Assembly (NCBI RefSeq): GCF_009908285.1
Contig: NZ_JAAARM010000026.1
Span: 1 to 64,000 of the forward strand
Length of the DNA stretch: 64,000 nucleotides
DNA from: Pseudomonas sp. Fl4BN1
Lineage (GTDB): Bacteria > Pseudomonadota > Gammaproteobacteria > Pseudomonadales > Pseudomonadaceae
Direction of reading: 5' to 3'
Shown here: positions 41,876 to 50,324 of the stretch, in pieces
How the letters are laid out: each line of letters starts with the position of its first letter
Position numbering within the stretch: the stretch's first letter is position 1
The notes under the pieces: generated by a model
Databases searched by the model: none
What the model was told of the DNA's origin: nothing
What the model saw: only the letters and a program-made list of their open reading frames with translations
Position numbers and translations under genes: made by a program

Positions 41876-43912
41876 TCAGAGATCCTTGAGCAGGCGCAAT
41901 GCGTCGTAGATCGCTGCGTGGGTGTTGCGCGACGCAACCGCGTCGCCGATCCGGAACAGTTGGAAGGCTCCCTGAGGGTGGTCCGCGACACTTTGCGGCT
42001 GGCCGGCGATCAGTTGCCCATAGTCCACCGCGCCCTGGTTGCGCGACAGCGGCTTGAGCTCGAAATACAACTCGTCCAGGGGGCGGGTGCCGTGGTTGAC
42101 CACGATCTGGTCGAACGCCCGGTGTTTTTCCAGCGGCCCGTAGTCGCTGCCCAGGTGCGCGATCAGGCTTGCGCCGTCGCGTTCCACGCGCTTGAGCCGG
42201 TAGGTCACGGTGAAGGTGGTATCCAGGGTTTGCAGCGAGCGCATGAACGGCACCAGGTTCATGCCCATCACCTCCGGCGCGAAGGCCCGGTCGGGGGTCA
42301 TGATCTCGGTGCGTGCGCCGCTCAGGGCGATGACTTCCGCCGCTTGCAGGCCGGCGGCGTCGCCGGCGTCGTCGTACACCAGCACATTGCGCCCGGGTTT
42401 GACGTCGCCGGAAAGAATGTCCCAGCTGGACACCAGCCACTGGTTGCCCGATTCCAGCACTTCGGTGTGGGGCAGGCCGCCGGTGGCGATGATGACCACA
42501 TCGGCCTGGTGCGCCAGCACGCTGTCGCGTTCGGCCCAGGCATTGAAGTGGAACTGCACGCCGAGGCGGTCGCACTGGGCCATGCGCCAGTCGATGATGC
42601 TGATCATCTCCTTGCGCCGTGGCGAGCGGACGCTCAGGCGGATCTGCCCACCGGGCTGGTCGGCGGCTTCCAGCACCGTCACCTGGTGCCCGCGTTCGCC
42701 GGCCACCCGGGCCGCTTCCAGGCCGGCCGGGCCGGCGCCGATGATCAGTACCTTGCGCTTGAGCGCAGCTTTGGGAATGTCATGGGGCATGGTGGTTTCG
42801 CGGCCGGTGGCGGCGTTGTGGATGCAGTAGGCGGCGCCGCCGTGGTAGATCCGGTCCAGGCAATAGTTGGCGCCGACGCAGGGGCGGATGTCTTGCTCGC
42901 GGCCTTCGATGATCTTGCGCACCAGGTGCGGGTCGGTCATGTGCGCCCGGGTCATGCCCACCAGGTCCACCAGGCCACTGGCAATCGCGTGGCGGGCGGT
43001 GGCCACGTCGGGGATCTTCGCTGCGTGCAGGGTCGGCATGCCGGTATGGGCACGGACTTCCCCGGCGAAATCCAGGTGCGGGGCGTTGCGCATGCCCTGG
43101 ATCGGAATCACGTCGGTGAGCCCGGCGTCGGTCTCGATATGGCCGCGGATCACGTTGAGAAAATCCACCATGCCGCATTCGCTCAGCAGCTGGGAGATGC
43201 GCAGGCCGTCGGTCTTGTCCAGGCCGCCGCTGATCACTTCATCGGCGGTGTAGCGCAGGCCGACGATGAATTCGCTGCCGACCCGCTGGCGGATCGCCTT
43301 GAGCACGTCGAAGGTGAAGCGCAAGCGGTTTTCCAGGGCACCGCCGTAGGGGCCATCGAGGTCGTTGGTCAGCGGCGACCAGAACTGGTCCATCAAGTGG
43401 CCGTAGGCTTGCAGCTCGATGCCATCCAGGCCGGCGGCCTGCATGTGCTCGGCGGCGGTGGCGTAGTCGCCGATGATGCGCTCGATATCCCAATGCTCCA
43501 GGCGCTTGGGAAAGGCCCGGTGGGCCGGTTCGCGCTGGTGTGAAGGCGACACCACCGGCAGCCAGTCGCCCTTGTCCCAGCGGGTCCGGCGGCCCAGGTG
43601 GGTGAGCTGGATCATCACCGCGGCGCCGTGCTCGTGGCACTCGTCGGCCAGGGCTTTCATCCACGGCACCACTTCTTCCTTGTAGGCCAGGATGTTGTTG
43701 AACACCGGCGGGCTGTCGCGGGAAATGGCCGCCGAGCCTGCGGTCATGGTCATGGCCACACCGGCCTTGGCCCGCTCCACGTGATAGGCCCGATACAGCT
43801 CCTTGGGCATGCCGTCCTCGGGGTAGGCCGGCTCGTGGGAGGTGGTGATGATGCGGTTGCGCAGGGTCAGGTGCTTGAGCTGGAACGGTTGCAGAAGCGG
43901 ATCGTTGTTCAT
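41876..43912 (-). CDS. StcD/DgcA-like FMN-FAD oxidative N-demethylase
   Basis: A 678-residue protein of the trimethylamine dehydrogenase/2,4-dienoyl-CoA reductase class. An FMN TIM barrel (1-340) starts LQPFQLKHLTLRNRI and is followed by an Fe-S region and an NAD/FAD domain with GAGPAGLEAARVAGERG near 392. StcD acts on N-methylproline and DgcA on dimethylglycine. TMADH ligands C345, C348, C351 and C364 correspond to C345, A348, C351 and C363 here, so the second Cys is Ala. It opens the operon that continues with the DddP-like enzyme and an amino-acid importer. Confidence 0.82.
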   Translation of the reverse strand: MNNDPLLQPFQLKHLTLRNRIITTSHEPAYPEDGMPKELYRAYHVERAKAGVAMTMTAGSAAISRDSPPVFNNILAYKEEVVPWMKALADECHEHGAAVMIQLTHLGRRTRWDKGDWLPVVSPSHQREPAHRAFPKRLEHWDIERIIGDYATAAEHMQAAGLDGIELQAYGHLMDQFWSPLTNDLDGPYGGALENRLRFTFDVLKAIRQRVGSEFIVGLRYTADEVISGGLDKTDGLRISQLLSECGMVDFLNVIRGHIETDAGLTDVIPIQGMRNAPHLDFAGEVRAHTGMPTLHAAKIPDVATARHAIASGLVDLVGMTRAHMTDPHLVRKIIEGREQDIRPCVGANYCLDRIYHGGAAYCIHNAATGRETTMPHDIPKAALKRKVLIIGAGPAGLEAARVAGERGHQVTVLEAADQPGGQIRLSVRSPRRKEMISIIDWRMAQCDRLGVQFHFNAWAERDSVLAHQADVVIIATGGLPHTEVLESGNQWLVSSWDILSGDVKPGRNVLVYDDAGDAAGLQAAEVIALSGARTEIMTPDRAFAPEVMGMNLVPFMRSLQTLDTTFTVTYRLKRVERDGASLIAHLGSDYGPLEKHRAFDQIVVNHGTRPLDELYFELKPLSRNQGAVDYGQLIAGQPQSVADHPQGAFQLFRIGDAVASRNTHAAIYDALRLLKDL

Positions 43913-43962
43913 CTCGGTCCCTCAGCAGGTGTATCAGGCGAAATCAACATAGAACTCAATGT

Positions 43963-43972
43963 ACACTTGTGT
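43963..43972. promoter_or_regulatory. Candidate operator between demethylase and TetR genes
   Basis: The perfect palindrome ACAC-TT-GTGT (gtACACttGTGTca) lies in the 128-bp divergent spacer, 51 bp from the StcD-like start and 69 bp from the TetR-family start. TetR proteins bind such short inverted repeats near their own promoters. No other copy was noted nearby, so this is a proposal only. Confidence 0.3.
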
Positions 43973-44040
43973 CAATTAAATCGACATTGGTGAACATTCG
44001 ACCCTTGCGAGGCGCGTTTGCAGCGACTAGGATTCGCTAC

Positions 44041-44712
44041 ATGAACAGTCCAGCCACCCGCTCTAAAACAACTGCCAAGGCCGATAAAGGCTCCCTGCAA
44101 GCCTGGCTCGACGCCGCCTACGAAAGCCTCAAGGAGTCTGGAGTGGATGCGGTGCGGGTCATGCCCCTGGCGAAGAAACTCAACCTGTCGCGGACCAGTT
44201 TCTACTGGTATTTCGAGGACCGCGAAGCCTTGCTCGAAGCCCTGATCGGGTTGTGGAAGAGCAAGAACACCGACACCTTGCTGGCCCACGCCGAGGCCTA
44301 CGCCGAGTCCATCACCGAGGCGATCCTCAACGTCTTCGATTGCTGGCTGAACCCGACCTTGTTCGACTCGCAGTTCGAGTTCGCCATGCGCAGCTGGGCC
44401 TTGCAGTCGGCCGAGGTGGCGCTGCAGTTGCAGAAGGCTGATGAGCAGCGGGTGCAGGCCTTCAAGCGCATGTTCGAGCGCTTCGGCATGAGCGAGGACG
44501 CCGCTTTCACTCGGGCCCGCTGCATCTACCTGACACAGATCGGCTACATCAGCCTCAAGACCCAGGAAACCACGGTGCAGCGCATGCGCTACATCCCGGA
44601 ATACCTGCGCATCTTCACCGGCGAGGAGCCGCAGCCCCGGGAGCTGGAGCGTTTTTACCGACGCAATGGCCTGTGCCTGGAACCGCTGGACGGCATGCCG
44701 TCTCCCGCTTGA
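44041..44712 (+). CDS. TetR-family transcriptional regulator
   Basis: A 223-residue regulator with an N-terminal helix-turn-helix: LDAAYESLKESGVDAVRVMPLAKKLNLSRTSFYWYFEDREALLEAL, seen in pieces such as LNLSRTSFYWYF. The C-terminal half is a helical ligand domain without known signature. It is divergent from the StcD-like operon and probably controls it. The start at 44041 is preferred over a GTG at 43969 because the latter would lie in the operator region. Confidence 0.87.
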   Translation: MNSPATRSKTTAKADKGSLQAWLDAAYESLKESGVDAVRVMPLAKKLNLSRTSFYWYFEDREALLEALIGLWKSKNTDTLLAHAEAYAESITEAILNVFDCWLNPTLFDSQFEFAMRSWALQSAEVALQLQKADEQRVQAFKRMFERFGMSEDAAFTRARCIYLTQIGYISLKTQETTVQRMRYIPEYLRIFTGEEPQPRELERFYRRNGLCLEPLDGMPSPA

Positions 44713-44724
44713 AGCGCCGGCTGC

Positions 44725-45591
44725 TCAGCGCGCCAGAGCCCCACGAAAGGCCGCGCTGAGGGCGCGCAACGTGTCCCGGGAGCGGCCATCGGTGGGTCGT
44801 GCATGCAGCACCACTTCGCTCATTGGCAGTGTCGGCAAGCCCAGGTGTTCAGCCACGTCCACCGTGCCCGGTGGCGCCACGCGATGGGCCAGGGCGGCAA
44901 CCCCGAGACCGGCGCTCACCGCAGCCCCCACGGCCAGCACGCCGCCACCGATGAACACCTCGATCCAGGGCCAGCCGGCGTCATCCAGGGCCTGCACCGC
45001 CAACTGCCGCACGCCACAGGGCGCGGCCAGGGTCGCCAGGCGCAGCGGGTTGCCGGACTGATGCTGCCAGGTGGGCGCGGCGAACCAGCCAAACCCTTCC
45101 ACCACCAGCACTTCGCCATCTGCGCGGCGGCCTTCGTTGCGCACGATCACCGCGTCCAGTTCACCGCGATCGAAGCACGCGGTCAGCTCCCGGGACGAGT
45201 CGATGCGTACCTCGATCAGCAACAACGGGTCATAGGCGGTAATGCGTTGCAGCAACTGCGGCAGGTCAGGGCCGGCCACATGGTCGCTGATGCCCACCTG
45301 CAAGCGTCGGGGCGCGGCGTTCTGCAACTCCCCCAGGGCACGCTCATGGGCCCGCAGCAACTCCCTGGCGGCGTGGATGAACTGCGCGCCCGCCGGGGTC
45401 AGCCGCACATGGCGCGGGGTGCGCTCCAGCAGACGCTGGCCGAGGCGTTCTTCGAGGCGCTTGAGCTTGAGGCTGATGGCCGCCTGGGAGGTGTCCAGAG
45501 CCTGGGCCGCCCGGGTGAAACTGGCGAAATCGGCAATCAGCACAAAGGCCTGCACGGTATCGATATCCAGAGGCTTGGCGAGCTCTGACAT
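44725..45591 (-). CDS. LysR-family transcriptional regulator
   Basis: A 288-residue LysR protein. The winged helix region reads VQAFVLIADFASFTRAAQALDTSQAAISLKLKRLEERLGQRL (pieces FTRAAQALDTSQAAISL and RLEERLGQ), followed by a periplasmic-binding-like effector domain. Its stop lies 12 bp from the TetR gene stop. It is divergent from a DUF4865 gene 95 bp away, the standard LysR target layout. The ATG at 45591 follows AAGGAT. Confidence 0.9.
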   Translation of the reverse strand: MSELAKPLDIDTVQAFVLIADFASFTRAAQALDTSQAAISLKLKRLEERLGQRLLERTPRHVRLTPAGAQFIHAARELLRAHERALGELQNAAPRRLQVGISDHVAGPDLPQLLQRITAYDPLLLIEVRIDSSRELTACFDRGELDAVIVRNEGRRADGEVLVVEGFGWFAAPTWQHQSGNPLRLATLAAPCGVRQLAVQALDDAGWPWIEVFIGGGVLAVGAAVSAGLGVAALAHRVAPPGTVDVAEHLGLPTLPMSEVVLHARPTDGRSRDTLRALSAAFRGALAR

Positions 45592-45604
45592 ATTCAATCC
45601 TTAT

Positions 45605-45631
45605 CACAGATATATTTATCAATATCTTGTG
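45605..45631. promoter_or_regulatory. Candidate LysR operator
   Basis: CACAGATAT (45605-45613) and ATATCTTGTG (45622-45631) form an AT-rich inverted repeat with a single extra base. It lies in the 95-bp divergent spacer, 14 bp from the LysR start. The position, AT content and dyad shape fit a LysR T-N11-A type site. Confidence 0.4.
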
Positions 45632-45686
45632 GTAATCATTGGGGCTGCGCAAGCTGGCCACGCCTTTCAGCCAACGGAGTGACGCC

Positions 45687-46235
45687 ATGTTTGCCAAACA
45701 GTATTGCCACCGCCTGCCTGCCGATTACCCGATGTCGATCATTCGCCAGCGTGCCGCCGAGCGCGGGCCGCTGTGGGATCGGGTCGAGGGCCTGGTATTC
45801 AAGGTATTTGCCGGGCGCGAACGCGGGGTCCATGGGGCCAGCGAGAACCTCTATGCCTCGCTCTACCTGTGGCAGGACGCAGCCGGGGCCGGAAAATTGC
45901 TGATGGGCCCCGGCTTTCAAGGGGTCATCGATTCCTTTGGTCGTCCGCACATCGAATCCTGGCTGCCCCTGGACTGGCGCCGGGGGCCGGCGCAGCAGGC
46001 CCTGAGCCTGTATCGCGAGGTCCAGGCCATCGAGCCAGGGGCGGACCGCCAGCAACTGTTGGCGGCCGAGGTGCAGCGCAATCAGCAACTGGCGGATGCT
46101 CCCGAGACCTTCGCCGTGTTCCTGGCCCTGGACCTGCAAGCCTGGCAGCTGCTGCGTTTCAGCCTTTCGGCGCAGCCCCCTCAACCGCGTCCGGGCGTCG
46201 AGTGCTATGAGGTGCTGTACCTGGCGCAGGGCTGA
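45687..46235 (+). CDS. DUF4865 family protein
   Basis: A 182-residue cytoplasmic protein. The N-terminus QYCHRLPADYPMSIIRQRAAERG and the middle KLLMGPGFQGVIDSFGRPHIESWLPL (pieces PADYPMSIIRQR and GPGFQGVIDSFGRP) match DUF4865 as remembered. Members often lie beside a LysR regulator and may be monooxygenase-like or stress enzymes; no reaction is proven. The ATG at 45687 follows CGGAGTGA. Confidence 0.75.
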   Translation: MFAKQYCHRLPADYPMSIIRQRAAERGPLWDRVEGLVFKVFAGRERGVHGASENLYASLYLWQDAAGAGKLLMGPGFQGVIDSFGRPHIESWLPLDWRRGPAQQALSLYREVQAIEPGADRQQLLAAEVQRNQQLADAPETFAVFLALDLQAWQLLRFSLSAQPPQPRPGVECYEVLYLAQG

Positions 46236-46320
46236 TGTGCAATCGATCCGGCACGGCTAACGCCGTTGCTGGGGATCTTGCCGAGACCCGGCAGCGCCTT
46301 GCTCCTGGCGTGCGCCGGTT

Positions 46321-48297
46321 TCAGCTTGCGCGATCGCTGTCGGAGCATTCGGCGGCGATTCCCAGTTCGATCAACTCGGCCAGGGGCACCGCCGGGGAGA
46401 AGAAATAGCCCTGGGCACAGTGGATGCCGATGCCCTGGAGAATGTCGATCTGCTCCTGGGTCTCGACCCCTTCGGCGGTCAGTGTCGCCTCATACAGGCG
46501 GGCGCTTTGCAGGGCGATGGAGACGGCAGTGCGCATGCGTTCGTAGTGCAGCAGCGAAATCATCGAGTGGTCGATCTTCACTTCGCCGAAGGGGTACTTG
46601 GCCAGGATGCTCAGGGCCGAGTAGCCGGTGCCGAAATCGTCCAGGGCCAGGATCACTCCGTGATCCTTGAGCAAAAGCATGTTGTACGCCACTTGCTGGG
46701 TGTCTTGCAGCAGGGTGTTTTCGGTCAACTCCAGGGCCAGGCGCCGGCCCGGCAGGCCGGCCTCTTGCAGGCGCTGGATCAGCCGGGTGGCAAAGTCGAC
46801 AGCACTCAGGGTGTCGGCCGAGACATTGACTGCCAACGGTCCCGACAGCCCGGCGCGCTGGTAATCCTGGGCGTCGCGGATAACCGCTTCGATGGTCGCC
46901 CACTCGAAGGCCTGCAACAGCTCCTGATGGCGCACCACATCGAGAATCAGCAACGGCGAAATTGCTGCGCCCTGGCCATCCCTGGCGCGCAGCAAGGCCT
47001 CGGCGCCGATCACCGTGCGCTGGCGCAGGCAGAATTTCGGCTGGTACTGCAAGGGCGGATTGTCGTAACGCAGCCAGTCCTGCAATTGCTGGCGAATCAG
47101 CTCTTTGCTTTGGGCCTTCTCGAGCAGTGACCGATGCAGGTAGTGCACCGCCTGGCGATGGTCTTGCAGGGCCAGGCTGATGTTGCGCAGGGTGATGTTG
47201 GCGCTGCCGCCGGCGCAGGCGTCGATCACGCAGAATTGCAGCTTGGGGCTCAGGCCGCCGTCCCCTGCCAGGCGGGTTTGCAAGGTCATCTGCAGGGAGG
47301 CAATCAGCGTCGACTCCTCGATCAACTGCAGCGAGCGGTCCGGCAGGTCCAGGGCCAGGCTCAGGGTGGAGAACATGAACAGCCTGGGCGCGGCGCTGGT
47401 TTGCAGGACCTGGCTCGAGGCACCGCTCTGCAGCTCCTGCGCGAGGCGGATCAGCAGGTGATCAGTCCAGTCATGGCCGTGGATCGCCACCAGGTCCTTG
47501 AGGTTGGTGATCTGGATCACCAGCAGGCTGTGGCCACCGCGCTGGTTGGCGGGTTGCTGGTGCAGGTACTCCAGGTGGTTGCCCAGGGCCCGGCGATTGG
47601 GCAGTTGGGTGATCGGATCGGTCACCGCCTGCTGGAGCAGGCGGTGCTGGGCCTGTTGATAGCGCGCCTCGCGGCGCAGCATGGCGAATATGAGGATGAA
47701 CATGGGCAGCGACAGCAGGCTCGACAGCAGGCGCAGGGACAGCAAATGGGCAGTGACGCTGGAGTCGACAGTGCCCATCCAGGCAATTACCTGCATCGGC
47801 GCGATGGCGGCGCCGACCCGTACCAGCAGCACCAGGCTGATACCCCTGAGGTTCAGGGCGCACAGGTCGCGCGATTGGAACCAGCGATGCAGGGCAATGC
47901 CGCCAAGGGTCATCAGGCTGAAACTGAACAGCGCTTCTTCAAACTGCAGGGGCCCGGCAATCCAGTAGCGGGCCAGGGCCACCAGCATCAGGCAGGCGGT
48001 TGCGCCCCACCAGCCGCCCAGCAAGCCGGCGAGAAACAGCATGTCGTTGCTGAGGAATACCTTGGTTGGCGTCTGCATGAATTCAGAGGCCAGGGCAATC
48101 AACGCGACGTTGCTGGCGCCGAGGATCAATCCCAGGAGCATCTTTTGCGATTTGATCAGGCGCTGCGCGTCTTGGCGCAGCATCAGCAGGGTGCTGAGGA
48201 TTCCCACCATGGCCACGTATTGCAGGAGCACGATGGGCAGCAGTGAGGTGTTGAGCGCAAGGTCGAGAGACATGAGCTCCCACATATCGCTGTGCAT
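46321..48297 (-). CDS. Membrane GGDEF(degenerate)-EAL protein, probable c-di-GMP phosphodiesterase
   Basis: A 658-residue protein. Six or so membrane helices occupy about 15-205 in a 5TMR-like sensor, then a GGDEF-type domain (about 225-395), then EAL (about 405-645). The GGDEF signature is lost: the expected site reads APRLFMFSTL, so cyclase activity is unlikely. The EAL site is intact: EALLR, LAVNVSAD, LELTEN, LDDFGTGYS, VKID, AEGVETQEQ and CAQGYFF. It should hydrolyse c-di-GMP at the inner membrane. The start is uncertain: ATG 48297 or ATG 48273, which has GGGAG upstream. Confidence 0.87.
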   Translation of the reverse strand: MHSDMWELMSLDLALNTSLLPIVLLQYVAMVGILSTLLMLRQDAQRLIKSQKMLLGLILGASNVALIALASEFMQTPTKVFLSNDMLFLAGLLGGWWGATACLMLVALARYWIAGPLQFEEALFSFSLMTLGGIALHRWFQSRDLCALNLRGISLVLLVRVGAAIAPMQVIAWMGTVDSSVTAHLLSLRLLSSLLSLPMFILIFAMLRREARYQQAQHRLLQQAVTDPITQLPNRRALGNHLEYLHQQPANQRGGHSLLVIQITNLKDLVAIHGHDWTDHLLIRLAQELQSGASSQVLQTSAAPRLFMFSTLSLALDLPDRSLQLIEESTLIASLQMTLQTRLAGDGGLSPKLQFCVIDACAGGSANITLRNISLALQDHRQAVHYLHRSLLEKAQSKELIRQQLQDWLRYDNPPLQYQPKFCLRQRTVIGAEALLRARDGQGAAISPLLILDVVRHQELLQAFEWATIEAVIRDAQDYQRAGLSGPLAVNVSADTLSAVDFATRLIQRLQEAGLPGRRLALELTENTLLQDTQQVAYNMLLLKDHGVILALDDFGTGYSALSILAKYPFGEVKIDHSMISLLHYERMRTAVSIALQSARLYEATLTAEGVETQEQIDILQGIGIHCAQGYFFSPAVPLAELIELGIAAECSDSDRAS

Positions 48298-48424
48298 GGT
48301 TCTTGGGCTACCTGGTCGGATCGATGCGTGGGGATCTTGACGAGAATAGGGGAGGCGGGCTTGGCGGGCCTAGAAGAAAAGTCCTGTCTTATGCTTGGAT
48401 TTTTCTTGTACTGAGGTAGCGGGC

Positions 48425-48694
48425 TCAGCCCTTGAGGCGGGCATTGTCAGTGCTGCGCGGTTGCAGCAGCTTGCGCTCGGCCAGCCAGCCGAAGCTCAAG
48501 CCCGGGGTGGTCCAGAGCACCACCTGGATGCCCAGGGACGCGACCCTGAATTTCCACAGCAGCACCGCCGAAAAGTGCTCCGGTACTTCGTTGATGGTGG
48601 GGAACAAGGCCTCGGCGATCGCCCAGGGCAGGACGTCGCCCAAGGCAATGCCGGGCAGGGAAAGATCGCTCTGCGTGGTAGCGCTACAAGCCAT
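48425..48694 (-). CDS. Truncated CbtA-like protein under a cobalamin riboswitch
   Basis: An 89-residue protein with one or two membrane segments. The part ALFPTINEVPEHFSAVLLW, FRVASLGIQVVLW and FGWLAER resembles the C-terminal end of CbtA cobalt transporters, which are normally about 230 residues and follow cbtB. Here the first 13 residues (MACSATTQSDLSL) join directly to that tail and no cbtB is present. The ATG has a good TGGAGGT site and sits below a cobalamin riboswitch, so the promoter and leader seem intact while the gene body is deleted. Homology is recalled, not tested. Confidence 0.5.
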   Translation of the reverse strand: MACSATTQSDLSLPGIALGDVLPWAIAEALFPTINEVPEHFSAVLLWKFRVASLGIQVVLWTTPGLSFGWLAERKLLQPRSTDNARLKG

Positions 48695-48739
48695 TGGAAC
48701 CTCCAGGGATGACGCGTCCCGGTGCGGGGTACGAGGATC

Positions 48740-48840
48740 GAAACAAGGTCTGGCTTACGGCGAAAAGGCCGAATACAGTGGCGCGACCGCGCCGGATTGA
48801 CACCGGCTTGCCGTTTCGAAATGAATGTTCAGTGCGACTG
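48740..48840 (-). promoter_or_regulatory. Cobalamin riboswitch (before CbtA-like gene)
   Basis: Read on the minus strand from about 48830: GAAACGGCAAGCCGGTGTCA, then ATCCGGCGCGGTCGCGCCACTG, then GTAAGCCAGACC at 48745-48756. These match the cobalamin riboswitch variant with CCGGTGC-AATCCGG, GCGGTCGCGCCACTG and the GTAAGCCAGA end. It lies 50 bp upstream of the truncated CbtA-like gene and would tie cobalt uptake to the cobalamin level. Exact edges are approximate. Confidence 0.85.
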
Positions 48841-48906
48841 CGACAAAGCGTTACATCTGCCCCGGCGTTGTACGCTTCCCTACCGCTAACACCAGAGTGA
48901 TGCCCC

Positions 48907-49470
48907 GTGCAGGCCACCCGTTTGACCCTGATCTGCCACGCCCGTACCGTCGCGCAGAAGCTGGCGCGTTTCCCCCAGGACGAACCGCTGGAGCTGGATT
49001 GCCAGGCGCTGGCCCTGAGCCGGGCCGCGGCGTTCAAGCGCTCGACGCCGGTGCTCTGTGGCCCGGAGTTGCGCAGCCGGCAGACTGCCGGGCTGTTCAG
49101 CTCCGCCCCAGAGATACAGGCGGCCTTGCGCGACTGCGCCTTTGGCGCCTGGCAGGGCGTGCGCATCAGCGAGCTGCAACAGCAGCAGCCCGAGGCCTTG
49201 CAGGCTTGGCTGGAGGACCCTCACCGCGCCCCACCGGGAGGCGAGTCGGTCGCCGAGCTGTGCCAGCGGGTGGCGCAGTGGCTGGAAGAAATGGCCCGGC
49301 GTCCGGGGCATTGGCTGGCGGTGACCCACCCCTTCGTCATCCGCGCCGCGTTGCTGCACGCGCTGCAAGCGCCCCTGGCCAGCTTCAACCTGATCGATAT
49401 CGAGCCCTTGTCGCGCCTTGACCTGAGCCACGCCGGCCGCTGGCGCCTGCGCCTGGATGGCCGTGACTGA
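48907..49470 (+). CDS. Histidine phosphatase family protein (CobC-like, variant motif)
   Basis: A 187-residue protein of the phosphoglycerate-mutase-like superfamily. The N-terminal catalytic stretch reads LTLICHART, where the usual Arg before the His is Cys and the usual Gly-Glu after it is Ala-Arg. A second Arg (CGPELRSRQTAGLF) and second His (AVTHPFVIRA) are present. CobC members remove the phosphate of alpha-ribazole-5-phosphate in cobalamin assembly. Placement between the cobalamin riboswitch and cobF fits that pathway. The GTG at 48907 is the only good start in frame. Confidence 0.72.
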   Translation: MQATRLTLICHARTVAQKLARFPQDEPLELDCQALALSRAAAFKRSTPVLCGPELRSRQTAGLFSSAPEIQAALRDCAFGAWQGVRISELQQQQPEALQAWLEDPHRAPPGGESVAELCQRVAQWLEEMARRPGHWLAVTHPFVIRAALLHALQAPLASFNLIDIEPLSRLDLSHAGRWRLRLDGRD

Positions 49471-49568
49471 GCAGTTGCACCAACCTTGGCCGCCAGACAC
49501 ACAAGCGTTTATCAGCACTGGAAAGCCGCCCATACTTGCCCCCGGCCCAGCAACGAGAACCTGCCCTC

Positions 49569-50324
49569 ATGAAAACCCTCCTGGTCATCGGCATCGGCGC
49601 CGGCAACCCCGACTACATCACCGTCCAGGCGATCAAGGCGCTGAACCGCAGCGACGTGGTGTTCCTGATGGACAAGGGGCCGAGCAAGGACTCGCTGATC
49701 GACCTGCGCCGCGAACTGTGCGAGCGCTACATCACTGAGCGGCCTTATCGTTTCGTCGAGGCGCAGACCCCGGAGCGCCAGCGTGGCGAGGTGGATTACC
49801 GGGACAGCGTCCGGGCCCTCAACCACGCCAAGCAGCAGATCTTCGAACGGCTGATCAACGACGAATTGGCAGACGGTGAAACCGGCGCCTTCCTGGCGTG
49901 GGGCGACCCGGCGCTGTACGACAGTACCCTGCGCATCCTGCAGCAGATCCTGGCCAGCGGCGCGGCGCAGTTCGACTACCAGGTGATCCCCGGGATCACC
50001 AGCGTCCAGGCCCTGGCCGCCCAGCACAAAGTGCCGCTGAACCGCATCGGTCGTTCGCTGGAGATCACCACCGGGCGGCGCCTGGCGGCGGGCCAGGCCA
50101 GCGATGCCGACAGCCTGGTGGTGATGCTCGACGCCGAGGATTCCTACCGCCAGTTGCGTAGCCAGGACCTGGACATCTATTGGGGTGCGTACCTGGGCAC
50201 GGCGAATGAAATCCTCATCAGCGGCCGCCTCGACGAAGTGGCTGACGAGATCCGCCGTGTGCGCCTGCAAGCGCGCGAGACGCATGGCTGGATCATGGAC
50301 ACTTACCTGCTGCGCAAGCCCTAG
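49569..50324 (+). CDS. cobF: CobF, precorrin-6A synthase (deacetylating)
   Basis: A 251-residue SAM-dependent methyltransferase of the aerobic cobalamin pathway. It methylates C-1 of precorrin-5 with loss of acetate to give precorrin-6A. Tetrapyrrole methylase landmarks: LLVIGIGAGNPDYITVQAI at the start, AFLAWGDPALYDSTLRIL in the middle, and VIPGITSVQALAAQHKVPL. The tail ETHGWIMDTYLLRKP is typical of CobF. The ATG at 49569 is used. It is the only cob biosynthesis gene here, consistent with the scattered cob genes of pseudomonads. Confidence 0.92.
   Translation: MKTLLVIGIGAGNPDYITVQAIKALNRSDVVFLMDKGPSKDSLIDLRRELCERYITERPYRFVEAQTPERQRGEVDYRDSVRALNHAKQQIFERLINDELADGETGAFLAWGDPALYDSTLRILQQILASGAAQFDYQVIPGITSVQALAAQHKVPLNRIGRSLEITTGRRLAAGQASDADSLVVMLDAEDSYRQLRSQDLDIYWGAYLGTANEILISGRLDEVADEIRRVRLQARETHGWIMDTYLLRKP

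Noticed and set aside
41918..43543. 541-codon plus-strand frame
   Set aside because: Antisense to the StcD-like demethylase; composition is that of a shadow frame.
47134..48246. 370-codon plus-strand frame
   Set aside because: Antisense to the GGDEF-EAL gene and dominated by Gln, Ala and Gly.
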